64,000 nucleotides of DNA from Halomarinibacterium sedimenti (GTDB lineage: Bacteria; Bacteroidota; Bacteroidia; Flavobacteriales; Flavobacteriaceae), in contig NZ_JAHWDP010000003.1 in NCBI RefSeq assembly GCF_019312585.1, forward strand, positions 372,001-436,000, in the 5' to 3' direction. The position numbers were made by a program, and so were the translations under genes. The notes under the pieces were generated by a model that had not been told where the DNA came from, did no database searches, and saw only the letters and a list, made by a program, of their open reading frames with translations. Positions 52,248 through 59,019 of the stretch are shown piece by piece. Each line of letters begins with the position of its first letter. Positions within the stretch are counted from its first letter, which is position 1.

Positions 52248-53297
52248 TTATTCCATTTTTTGAAGTGATTCAATGTCTAAAACACGAATATTTCTACCTT
52301 CTATTTCAATAAGGCCTTCTTTTTTAAAGCCGGAAAGTGTTCGGATTAAACTTTCGGTTGCTATACCAGCAACATTAGCCAAATCATAACGAGAAATTTT
52401 TATGCTCTCGTTGGGTTTTTTGTTAAGTATTTTTGCGAATTGCAATATGGTTTGGGCTGTTTTTTTTCGCACAGAACTATATGCCATTTGAAGTAATTGT
52501 TGTTTTATTTCGGATAAGTTTTCAGTAAGAACATTTACTAATTCTAAAGTAACATCTTTACTATTCCCTAAAATTTCTTTTAAATCTTGCTTTGAAATGG
52601 CAGCAACTTCAACATCTTCCACAGCGGTGGCTGATTCTTGATACGGTATATTTTCTTCAAAGGAAGTAAAACCTAAAAAATCATCTGGCTTGTAAAGTGT
52701 AGTAATGAGCTCTTTACCGTTTTCATCCATTTTATGAGTCTTTACAATTCCTTTTAGGATTAAATAGACATTATTGGAATGTTGCCCCTCAGAATAAATA
52801 ATTTCTCCCTTTTCAATTTTCAGCATTTCTCCGTTATCATCGAAAAAGTTCTTTAACTCATTTAGGTTTCGTAAAGAATCGTCGGCAATAGTTAAATCGG
52901 TTTGACTATGGTTGGCTTTTGAAAGTAACTCGGCCTTTGCAAGTCTGCTTTCAATAGCACTCATCAATTCTTCCTCTTCATAAGGCTTGGTGAGGTAATC
53001 ATCTGCACCAAGATCCATGCCTTTTCTAATTTCTTTATGTTCTGTTTTTGCAGATAAAAATATAAAAGGGATATGTTGAGTTTCTTTTTTGTGTGACAGC
53101 TTTTCCAATACTCCGTAGCCATCTACCTCTGGCATCATAATATCACAAATAATAATATTTGGCAGTGTTTTTTCGGCTTTTTCAATTCCTATTCTTCCGT
53201 TGGGAGCAGTAATTACATTATAGCCAGAAAGCTCCAGTAATTCTGCCGTATTCTCGCGCAAAGCGATATCATCTTCAATTATTAGTATTGTATTCAT
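52248..53297 (-). CDS. Response regulator fused to a Crp/Fnr-type DNA-binding protein
   Basis: The protein has 349 residues from ATG 53297 (MNTILIIEDDIALRENTAELLELSGYN). The receiver (about 1-120) has phospho-acceptor D52 in CDIMMPEVDGYG and the conserved TKPY. A linker leads to a cNMP-binding-like domain (about 160-270) and a Crp-type winged HTH at the end (DLANVAGIATESLIRTLSGFKKEGLI). No N-terminal Cys cluster of Fnr is present, so O2 must be sensed elsewhere, presumably by the kinase encoded 4 bp upstream. The recognition helix keeps E-x3-R. It is the best candidate to bind the nine boxes. Confidence 0.9.
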   Translation of the reverse strand: MNTILIIEDDIALRENTAELLELSGYNVITAPNGRIGIEKAEKTLPNIIICDIMMPEVDGYGVLEKLSHKKETQHIPFIFLSAKTEHKEIRKGMDLGADDYLTKPYEEEELMSAIESRLAKAELLSKANHSQTDLTIADDSLRNLNELKNFFDDNGEMLKIEKGEIIYSEGQHSNNVYLILKGIVKTHKMDENGKELITTLYKPDDFLGFTSFEENIPYQESATAVEDVEVAAISKQDLKEILGNSKDVTLELVNVLTENLSEIKQQLLQMAYSSVRKKTAQTILQFAKILNKKPNESIKISRYDLANVAGIATESLIRTLSGFKKEGLIEIEGRNIRVLDIESLQKME

Positions 53298-53301
53298 AAA
53301 T

Positions 53302-54525
53302 TTATTTTGCCATAGGAATTTCAATTTTAAAAGAGCTTCCCTCATTTTCTTTGCTTTCAAAAGTAATACCACCACCAAGATTTTCCAAATGGCTTTTGGC
53401 AATATTAAGTCCTATTCCTGTTCCTTGGTTTAGTAAGGCATTCTCTGCCCTAAAATAACGATTAAATATGAATTTTTGCTCCTTTTTTGGAATTCCAATA
53501 CCTTGATCTATAATTGTAATTTGAAGGCTCTTTTCTTTTTGAAACACCTTTAAATCTATGTTCGTATTTTCTGGTGAATATTTAATGGCATTATTGACCA
53601 AATTAGACAAAACAAGTTCCAATACTTTTTCATCGAAATTAATTTCTATGTCATCAATCCCCTCAGGATAATTAATAATTTGCCCCTCCTTTAATAGCAT
53701 ATTGGCATTGTAAATTACTTCGTTAATTACTTTACTTAGGGGGAACAGTGTTATTTTATAATTTACTTTACCAGTCTCCAATCGCTCTACCGATAGAAAA
53801 TCGTCAAGAATATTGTTAAGATACTTTACTTTGCTAGTAATTGTCTTCACATGCTTCTCTCGTTTCTCCTGCTGTTCTGTGGTGGTGTATTTACCAATAA
53901 GGGATGTAGAACTTAATATTCCACTTAAAGGTGTTTTAAACTCATGTGAAACAAGGGATAAAAATTTTGTTTTAAGCTCATTAAGCTCTCGTTCTTTTCG
54001 AAGTGATTCCTTTATCTTATTCTCTGCATCCTTACGTTTCTCAATTTCATTTTCAAGTTGGACAATTGAGTCCTGAAGCTCTTGAGTGCGTTCGCTTACC
54101 TTTTGTTCTAATTGATTATTTAAATCCTTTAATTGTTGTTCATGTTGTTTGCGTAAAGTAATATCAATTACCAAAGCCATGACATTAATTTCTCCGTTTG
54201 ATTGAAATGGTTTCAATCCTACTTCTAAAGGGAACTGTGAACCATCTTTTCTAATTCCAAACAACTCTCTTCCTTGTCCCATGATACGCTTTTCAGAATT
54301 TTTCAAAAACGTTTTTACATGAGACGAGTGGTTGTGATGGTACCTCTGTGGAATTAGTATTTCTAGGGGTTCTCCAACCAATTCTTCTTTGTTATACCCA
54401 AATAATTGGGCCAAAGTTTCGTTAAGTGTAACAATAGTTTGCTTTGCATTTACGATAACAATTCCCTCCGAAATTGTTTCGGTTAAAAGGTCGAATAATC
54501 CTTTCTCTTTGCCGTAGAAATCCAT
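53302..54525 (-). CDS. PAS histidine kinase with a FixL-like sensor domain
   Basis: The protein has 407 residues, no transmembrane helix. PAS (about 8-128): PQRYHHNHSSHVKTF...EKRIMGQGRELFGIRKDGSQFPL aligns with the FixL haem domain; His66 stands at the position of the FixL haem ligand (H200), and Arg86, 20 residues later, at that of R220. Other PAS domains share part of this pattern, so haem binding is inference. A coiled coil (about 129-185), HisKA with SLVSHEFKTPLSG (His194), then HATPase_c with NLVNNAIKYS, DQGIGIP and GTGIGLNIAK. Followed at once by the receiver-Crp gene. Confidence 0.9.
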   Translation of the reverse strand: MDFYGKEKGLFDLLTETISEGIVIVNAKQTIVTLNETLAQLFGYNKEELVGEPLEILIPQRYHHNHSSHVKTFLKNSEKRIMGQGRELFGIRKDGSQFPLEVGLKPFQSNGEINVMALVIDITLRKQHEQQLKDLNNQLEQKVSERTQELQDSIVQLENEIEKRKDAENKIKESLRKERELNELKTKFLSLVSHEFKTPLSGILSSTSLIGKYTTTEQQEKREKHVKTITSKVKYLNNILDDFLSVERLETGKVNYKITLFPLSKVINEVIYNANMLLKEGQIINYPEGIDDIEINFDEKVLELVLSNLVNNAIKYSPENTNIDLKVFQKEKSLQITIIDQGIGIPKKEQKFIFNRYFRAENALLNQGTGIGLNIAKSHLENLGGGITFESKENEGSSFKIEIPMAK

Positions 54526-54563
54526 TTCTCAAATGTAGCCAATTTTTATATAAAATTGAGAAC

Positions 54564-54606
54564 TGATTTTAATCATAAAAAAAACTATCTGGGAGTTTTA
54601 ATTTTA
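54564..54606 (+). promoter_or_regulatory. Fnr-like box and -7 element of the terB-trxA-deoC-deoD operon
   Basis: TGATTTTAATCA (54564-54575), context AACTGAT...ATCAT, with its centre 33 bp from TAATTTTA (54599-54606). ATG at 54628. A possible opposite-strand -7 (54530-54537) for the kinase is at 36 bp and is less convincing. Confidence 0.72.
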
Positions 54607-54627
54607 TCATATTAAATATCAGCGACT

Positions 54628-55032
54628 ATGAGTGAACTAAATAAAAGCCAACTTGAGTTCTATCAAAAAACAGGGGAACTCTTTTTTGCTGTGGCTGCAG
54701 CAGATAAAGTGATACGAAAAAACGAGTACGAAAGTTTACACAAAATGATTTTGGAACACTGGAAAAATCTTGACGATTTTGAAGATGAATTTGGCGTGGA
54801 TGCCTCGTACCAAATGGAAATTGTTTTTGATTGGCTCGATTACGAAAGTCTTGATGCAGATACTTGTTTTGAAAGTTTTGCCTCCTTTTACAAAGAGTAT
54901 CCCAAATTATTTACTGAAAAAAGAAAAGACCTGATAATAAAAACAGCACACTCAATAGCCGACGCCTTTGCCGGTAAGAACAAGAGCGAACTCATGCTTT
55001 TAGGAAGACTACAATTGCTTTTAAAAAAATAA
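54628..55032 (+). CDS. TerB-like helical protein
   Basis: The 134-aa soluble, all-helical protein (LEFYQKTGELFFAVAAADKVIRKNEYESLHKMILEHW... IADAFAGKNKSELMLLGRLQLLL) resembles TerB/DjlA-N-type domains, which bind metal through acidic residues on helix pairs. The call is moderate. First gene of a five-gene operon under an Fnr-like box. Confidence 0.65.
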   Translation: MSELNKSQLEFYQKTGELFFAVAAADKVIRKNEYESLHKMILEHWKNLDDFEDEFGVDASYQMEIVFDWLDYESLDADTCFESFASFYKEYPKLFTEKRKDLIIKTAHSIADAFAGKNKSELMLLGRLQLLLKK

Positions 55033-55042
55033 TCTATTGAAT

Positions 55043-55918
55043 ATGAAAAACCTACCTTTTCTTCTCTTACTTCTATTGTTAGTTTCTGCTTGTAAAAATG
55101 ACACAAAGACCGTCGAACCTTTAATAGATGAAGATAAAAAAGAATTACGCCTTAATGACTCTATTAAAGTAACCCAAAGCGATAAAGACATAGAAAACTT
55201 AAAAAAAATTGAAATAAAAAGGAAAGAACTCATAGAGAAACCGGATGAAAAAAAGGAATTAGAAAAATCACTAGTCGACAAAAACTTTTTTAAAGAAACA
55301 GATTTCTATGTGTTGGATTTTAAGTATCCATACCTCAACGAAAATTTAAAAAAGACACATGTAAATTTTAACGAGTTTATCTCGAAAAAATACCTCAACA
55401 TTAAAGAAGTCGAAGCACAAATTTTAGAAGATAAAGAACTACTGTGCGATACCTTACGCATTCATCAAATTCGTGAAAAACGTATTGTAAATTACAAAGT
55501 TTACAACGTAAACGAGCAACTGGTAAGTGTACTTTTTTATAAAGAAAACTACTATTCTGGAGCCATGCATCCCTCATTCACCTTCGATTGTTTAAATTTC
55601 GATTTAGAACGTGGTGTATTTATGAAATATGAAGATTTTTTTAGTCAAGGAACCGAAGAAGCACTACGAAAAATAATAAATGAGCTTATCTTTGAAAGAG
55701 TAAAGTCTGGTGCCATGTTTTATGATTGTTGGGAAATTACCCAGGATGACTTTTTTAGAAATAAAAACAACTTTGTGGTCGATGACAAATCGGTTGAATT
55801 TTACTTCGAAGATTGTGTCATTTGTCCAGCTTATACTGGAGAATATTCAATTATAGTCCCCATAGAAAAACTAATGACAGTATTACGTCGTTATAACTTA
55901 AACCCACTTAAAGCTTAA
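55043..55918 (+). CDS. DUF3298/DUF4163-like lipoprotein (RsiV-like fold)
   Basis: The protein has 291 residues from ATG 55043. Lipobox LLLVSAC-K; then a Lys/Glu-rich linker (about 25-75); then a domain of the RsiV/DUF4163-DUF3298 type: FYVLDFKYPYLNENLKKTHVNFNEFI..., LVSVLFYKENYYSGAMHPSFTFDCLNFDLERGVFMKYEDFF and FYFEDCVICPAYTGEYSIIVPIEKL. Family members bind envelope ligands such as lysozyme. Ten bp after the TerB-like gene and 2 bp before trxA. Confidence 0.8.
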   Translation: MKNLPFLLLLLLLVSACKNDTKTVEPLIDEDKKELRLNDSIKVTQSDKDIENLKKIEIKRKELIEKPDEKKELEKSLVDKNFFKETDFYVLDFKYPYLNENLKKTHVNFNEFISKKYLNIKEVEAQILEDKELLCDTLRIHQIREKRIVNYKVYNVNEQLVSVLFYKENYYSGAMHPSFTFDCLNFDLERGVFMKYEDFFSQGTEEALRKIINELIFERVKSGAMFYDCWEITQDDFFRNKNNFVVDDKSVEFYFEDCVICPAYTGEYSIIVPIEKLMTVLRRYNLNPLKA

Positions 55919-55920
55919 AA

Positions 55921-56217
55921 ATGAGTAGTTTTAATGAAATAATTGCTTCACAAAAGTTAGTGTTGGTAGACTTTTCTGCAGATTGGTGTGGTCCTTGCAA
56001 AATGCTGGCACCTATATTAAAACAAGTAAAGGATGAAGTAGGAGATGCAATAAAAATCATAAAAATAGATGTAGATAAAAACCAATCATTAGCTTCCCAA
56101 TATCAGGTTATGGGAGTCCCAACGTTAATACTTTATAAAGGGGGAAAACAAGTTTGGAGGCAATCTGGAGTGCTTCAAAAACATGAGTTGGTTCAACTTA
56201 TTCAAAGTCATTTATAA
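55921..56217 (+). CDS. trxA: Thioredoxin
   Basis: The 98-aa protein has the complete thioredoxin fold: LVLVDFSADWCGPCKMLAPILKQV with the WCGPC active site, IKIDVDKNQSLASQYQVMGVPTLILYKGGKQVWR with the cis-Pro loop. No signal peptide, so cytoplasmic; the reductase trxB is at 34.2 kb. It lies in an operon with deoC and deoD, under an Fnr-like box. Confidence 0.95.
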   Translation: MSSFNEIIASQKLVLVDFSADWCGPCKMLAPILKQVKDEVGDAIKIIKIDVDKNQSLASQYQVMGVPTLILYKGGKQVWRQSGVLQKHELVQLIQSHL

Positions 56218-56220
56218 TAT

Positions 56221-56865
56221 ATGCTGCTCAACCAATTTATAGATCATACCCTGTTAAAGCCTACAGCAACGCCAGAAGAGATCACCCAATTATGCAACGA
56301 AGCCATAGAACACCAATTTTATGCTGTATGTGTAAATAGTGGGTATGTTCATTTGGCTGTTGAATTATTACAGTTTGAAAAAGTAAAAGTAGCAGCTACT
56401 GTGGGATTTCCGCTAGGCGCCATGAGTGCCGATGCGAAAGTTTGTGAAGCAAAAAAATGTATAGAAGAAGGCGCCGATGAAATTGATATGGTTATAAATA
56501 TAGGTTTCTTAAAATCTGGACTCACCAAAAGTGTACGTGAAGAAATTTCAGCAGTAAAAAAAGGGATTGGGACTAAAGTTTTAAAAGTGATTCTTGAAAC
56601 GTGCTACCTTACAGATGATGAAAAAAAACTTGCATGTACGATTGCTGAAAAAGCGGGTGCAGATTACGTTAAAACGTCTACGGGTTTTGGGACTGGAGGT
56701 GCTACCTTAAAAGACATTCAGTTAATGCGAGATGCCGTTAGTATGAAGGTGAAAATTAAAGCCTCTGGCGGAATAAAAACAGGAAAAGAAGCCATAGAAT
56801 ATATTGCCAATGGAGTTAGTAGAATTGGTACATCCAACGGAATTCAACTTTTAAAAACACAATAG
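56221..56865 (+). CDS. deoC: Deoxyribose-phosphate aldolase
   Basis: The protein has 214 residues: IDHTLLKPTATPEEITQLCNEA at the start, VAATVGFPLGAMSADAKVCEAKKCIEEGADEIDMVINIG, KVILETCYLTDDEK, and the Schiff-base Lys in ADYVKTSTGFGTGGAT, then KIKASGGIKT. It cleaves 2-deoxyribose-5-phosphate to glyceraldehyde-3-phosphate and acetaldehyde, feeding deoxynucleosides into glycolysis. It follows trxA by 3 bp and precedes deoD by 1 bp. Confidence 0.97.
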   Translation: MLLNQFIDHTLLKPTATPEEITQLCNEAIEHQFYAVCVNSGYVHLAVELLQFEKVKVAATVGFPLGAMSADAKVCEAKKCIEEGADEIDMVINIGFLKSGLTKSVREEISAVKKGIGTKVLKVILETCYLTDDEKKLACTIAEKAGADYVKTSTGFGTGGATLKDIQLMRDAVSMKVKIKASGGIKTGKEAIEYIANGVSRIGTSNGIQLLKTQ

Positions 56866-56866
56866 C

Positions 56867-57574
56867 ATGAGCACTCATATTGAAGCAAAACCTGGCGATA
56901 TTGCAGAATCTGTTTTACTCCCTGGAGATCCTATGCGTGCCAAATGGATTGCAGAGACTTTTCTTGAAAATCCCGTGTGCTACAATGATGTGCGTGCCAT
57001 GTTGGGATATACTGGAACCTATCAAGGGAAAAGAATCTCGGTACAAGGAACAGGTATGGGAATTCCATCGGCACTCATTTATTGCCATGAGCTTATAAAC
57101 GACTATGGGGTTAAGAATTTAATTAGAGTAGGTACAGCTGGCTCCTATCAAAAAGAGGTGCATCTTAGGGATATTGTTATTGCCATGGCCGCTTCTTCTA
57201 CTTCAGGAATTAATAATTCTCGGTTTATAAATGCCGATTATTCTCCTACAGCCAATTTTGAACTGTTTTTGAAAGCCGCTACGTATGCAAAAAATAATAG
57301 CATTCCCATTAAGGCGGGAAATGTACTATCGAGTGATGAGTTTTATGAAGACGATTTCGATTCGTATAAGAAATGGGCAGAGTTTGGAGTTCTTTGTGTG
57401 GAGATGGAAGCCGCAGGATTATATACTATTGCAGCAAAATACAATGTAAAAGCACTAGCTATTTTAACTATTTCAGATTCTTTAGTGACCAAGGAGAGAA
57501 CAACTTCAGATGAGCGAGAAAAGACCTTTTCAACGATGATTGAAATAGCCCTTCATACCCTTTCAGATAAATAA
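56867..57574 (+). CDS. deoD: Purine nucleoside phosphorylase, DeoD type
   Basis: The protein has 235 residues: HIEAKPGDIAESVLLPGDPMRAKWIAETFL, the RVGTAGSYQKEVHLRDIVIA phosphate site, and VEMEAAGLYTIAAKYNVKALAILTISDSL with the Asp of the catalytic pair. It phosphorolyses (deoxy)purine nucleosides; with DeoC this makes a salvage route from deoxynucleosides to energy metabolism. End of the operon, followed by a hairpin. Confidence 0.96.
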   Translation: MSTHIEAKPGDIAESVLLPGDPMRAKWIAETFLENPVCYNDVRAMLGYTGTYQGKRISVQGTGMGIPSALIYCHELINDYGVKNLIRVGTAGSYQKEVHLRDIVIAMAASSTSGINNSRFINADYSPTANFELFLKAATYAKNNSIPIKAGNVLSSDEFYEDDFDSYKKWAEFGVLCVEMEAAGLYTIAAKYNVKALAILTISDSLVTKERTTSDEREKTFSTMIEIALHTLSDK

Positions 57575-57577
57575 AAA

Positions 57578-57603
57578 AAGACCGAAACTAATGTTCCGGT
57601 CTT
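57578..57603. terminator. Bidirectional terminator between deoD and the usp gene
   Basis: AAGACCG (57578-57584) pairs with CGGTCTT (57597-57603), preceded by A7 and followed by a short T-rich tract; the convergent genes end on both sides. Confidence 0.72.
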
Positions 57604-57628
57604 CTTACCAAAAAACTAAACATCGTCA

Positions 57629-58465
57629 TTACATTTTAAAAGTAACAACGGGTAATCTTGAATGATTTACCAAATCTTCACTAATACTTCCAGAGAAAAA
57701 ATGTGCTAATCCTCTGCGGCCATGGGTTGGCATCGCTATAGCATCTGCATTAGTACTCTTACTGTAGCCGTAAACACCATCTTCTACTGTATAGGCATTA
57801 AAGGTAGCAATATCACTTAGGGTAAATTCTTGGTTTACTTTAGCATCCAATAGAAACTGAAGTATTTTTTCATTCATTTCTTTAGTACTTCTAAATCCAT
57901 CTCCAGGAGTATTTATAAATACTAATTTCATTTTTGCACCCAATACATCAAAAAGCTTTTTTGCCTTTCTAAAAACCACAATTGCTTCTTTATCAAAGTT
58001 AGAGGCGAATACAACGGTATCCATTTTAAATTCCTTCACTTTGTTTTTAATAACTAATACAGGTATTTCTGAAGTACGTACCACTTTTTCGGTATTAGAA
58101 CCCACGAAAACTTCTTTTATGCCACTGCTACCGTGGGAACCCATAACAATTAAGTCGCAATCGAACTCCTGAGCTACACTGTCTATTTCATGAAATTGCT
58201 TATAATTTTGAACCGTAGTATGCACTGTAACACCTTTTAAGTATTCTCTATCTAAAAATTCATTAAATCGTTTTTCGGCAAGTTTCATATAAAACATAGC
58301 CTCCATCATATCTTGAGAATCTTCTTTTGAAATCACAGCTTGAGATAATCCCATCATATGTAAGGCAACAAGTTCTGTATTGTGTCTTTTTGCCAAGGTG
58401 GCCGCAACTTCAAGTGCGTATTCAGAATGGTCGGAAAAATCGATTGGTACTAATATTTTTTTCAT
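57629..58465 (-). CDS. Tandem universal stress protein
   Basis: The protein has 278 residues, with both domains well kept: MKKILVPIDFSDHSEYALEVAATLAKRHNTELVALHM..., LIVMGSHGSSGIKEVFVGSNTEKVVRTSEIPVLVIK, and a second domain ending AIAMPTHGRRGLAHFFSGSISEDLVNHSRLPVVTF. It lies 99 bp after the hibernation factor gene on the same strand, so it is likely co-transcribed from that Fnr-like promoter; it is more canonical than the other five. Confidence 0.93.
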   Translation of the reverse strand: MKKILVPIDFSDHSEYALEVAATLAKRHNTELVALHMMGLSQAVISKEDSQDMMEAMFYMKLAEKRFNEFLDREYLKGVTVHTTVQNYKQFHEIDSVAQEFDCDLIVMGSHGSSGIKEVFVGSNTEKVVRTSEIPVLVIKNKVKEFKMDTVVFASNFDKEAIVVFRKAKKLFDVLGAKMKLVFINTPGDGFRSTKEMNEKILQFLLDAKVNQEFTLSDIATFNAYTVEDGVYGYSKSTNADAIAMPTHGRRGLAHFFSGSISEDLVNHSRLPVVTFKM

Positions 58466-58507
58466 CGGTATATAATATTTGATAATAAGGAAGATGGAAT
58501 GCCCGAA

Positions 58508-58549
58508 TTATTCATCTTCTTTGGGTTTGTAAAATTTGTTAATGGGCAT
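58508..58549 (-). CDS. Possible 13-codon peptide between hpf and usp
   Basis: ATG 58549 to TAA 58508 encodes MPINKFYKPKEDE. The strongly charged, coding-like composition in an otherwise non-coding spacer suggests a translated micropeptide, but this could be chance; a second, 30-codon frame overlaps it. Confidence 0.25.
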   Translation of the reverse strand: MPINKFYKPKEDE

Positions 58550-58564
58550 TTCATAAGATTGATT

Positions 58565-58867
58565 TTAATGGTTTGCTCTAAAAGTGAGCTCTTTACGTTT
58601 TTTTAGTTGTTTTTGTATATCTGAAATGGTTTCTTTTACAGCCATTTCAAAATTTTTCTCCTTAGAAGATGCAAATATCTTTGGCCCTGGAAGGCTCAAT
58701 TCCATTTCACAAATTTTTTCGCCTAAGGCATCATTTTCTATTTTAAAAAACACTTCGGTATGTATAACCCAGTTATATTTAGATTCTATTTTTTGAAGCT
58801 TCTTTGTGGTATACTCTTTGAGTGCTTCACTTACAGGAATTTTTACGAATTGAAAATCTACAGTCAT
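58565..58867 (-). CDS. Ribosome hibernation promoting factor (HPF/RaiA, short form)
   Basis: The 100-aa protein has the S30AE pattern: FQFVKIPVSEALKEYTTKKLQKIESKYNWVIHTEVFFKIENDALGEKICEMELSLPGPKIFASSKEKNFEMAVKETISDIQKQLKKRKE. It binds the ribosome decoding site and silences translation when energy is scarce. An Fnr-like box 55 bp upstream places it with the micro-oxic regulon. Confidence 0.92.
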   Translation of the reverse strand: MTVDFQFVKIPVSEALKEYTTKKLQKIESKYNWVIHTEVFFKIENDALGEKICEMELSLPGPKIFASSKEKNFEMAVKETISDIQKQLKKRKELTFRANH

Positions 58868-58890
58868 TGGTTTACTTTTTTATTATGAAG

Positions 58891-58933
58891 TAAAAATAAA
58901 GCTGTTTATTAAATTAAAATATGACGATAGTCA
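58891..58933 (-). promoter_or_regulatory. Fnr-like box and -7 element of the hibernation factor gene
   Basis: On the minus strand TGACTATCGTCA (58922-58933), context TACTGAC...GTCAT, with its centre 33 bp from TATTTTTA (58891-58898). ATG follows 24 bp later. Confidence 0.75.
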
Positions 58934-59019
58934 GTAACTATTTATTCTCGATAAATCCCATTAAATTCAAGAAAACTTTTGTATTTTACTAAAATCAATT
59001 CTTACCTATTTGATGTCTT

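Noticed and set aside
54530-54575. Use of the 54564 box for the divergent kinase gene
   Set aside because: An exact -7 (TACATTTG) exists on the minus strand, but its spacing is 36 bp rather than 33 and the leader would be extremely short; kept as a possibility, not as a site.
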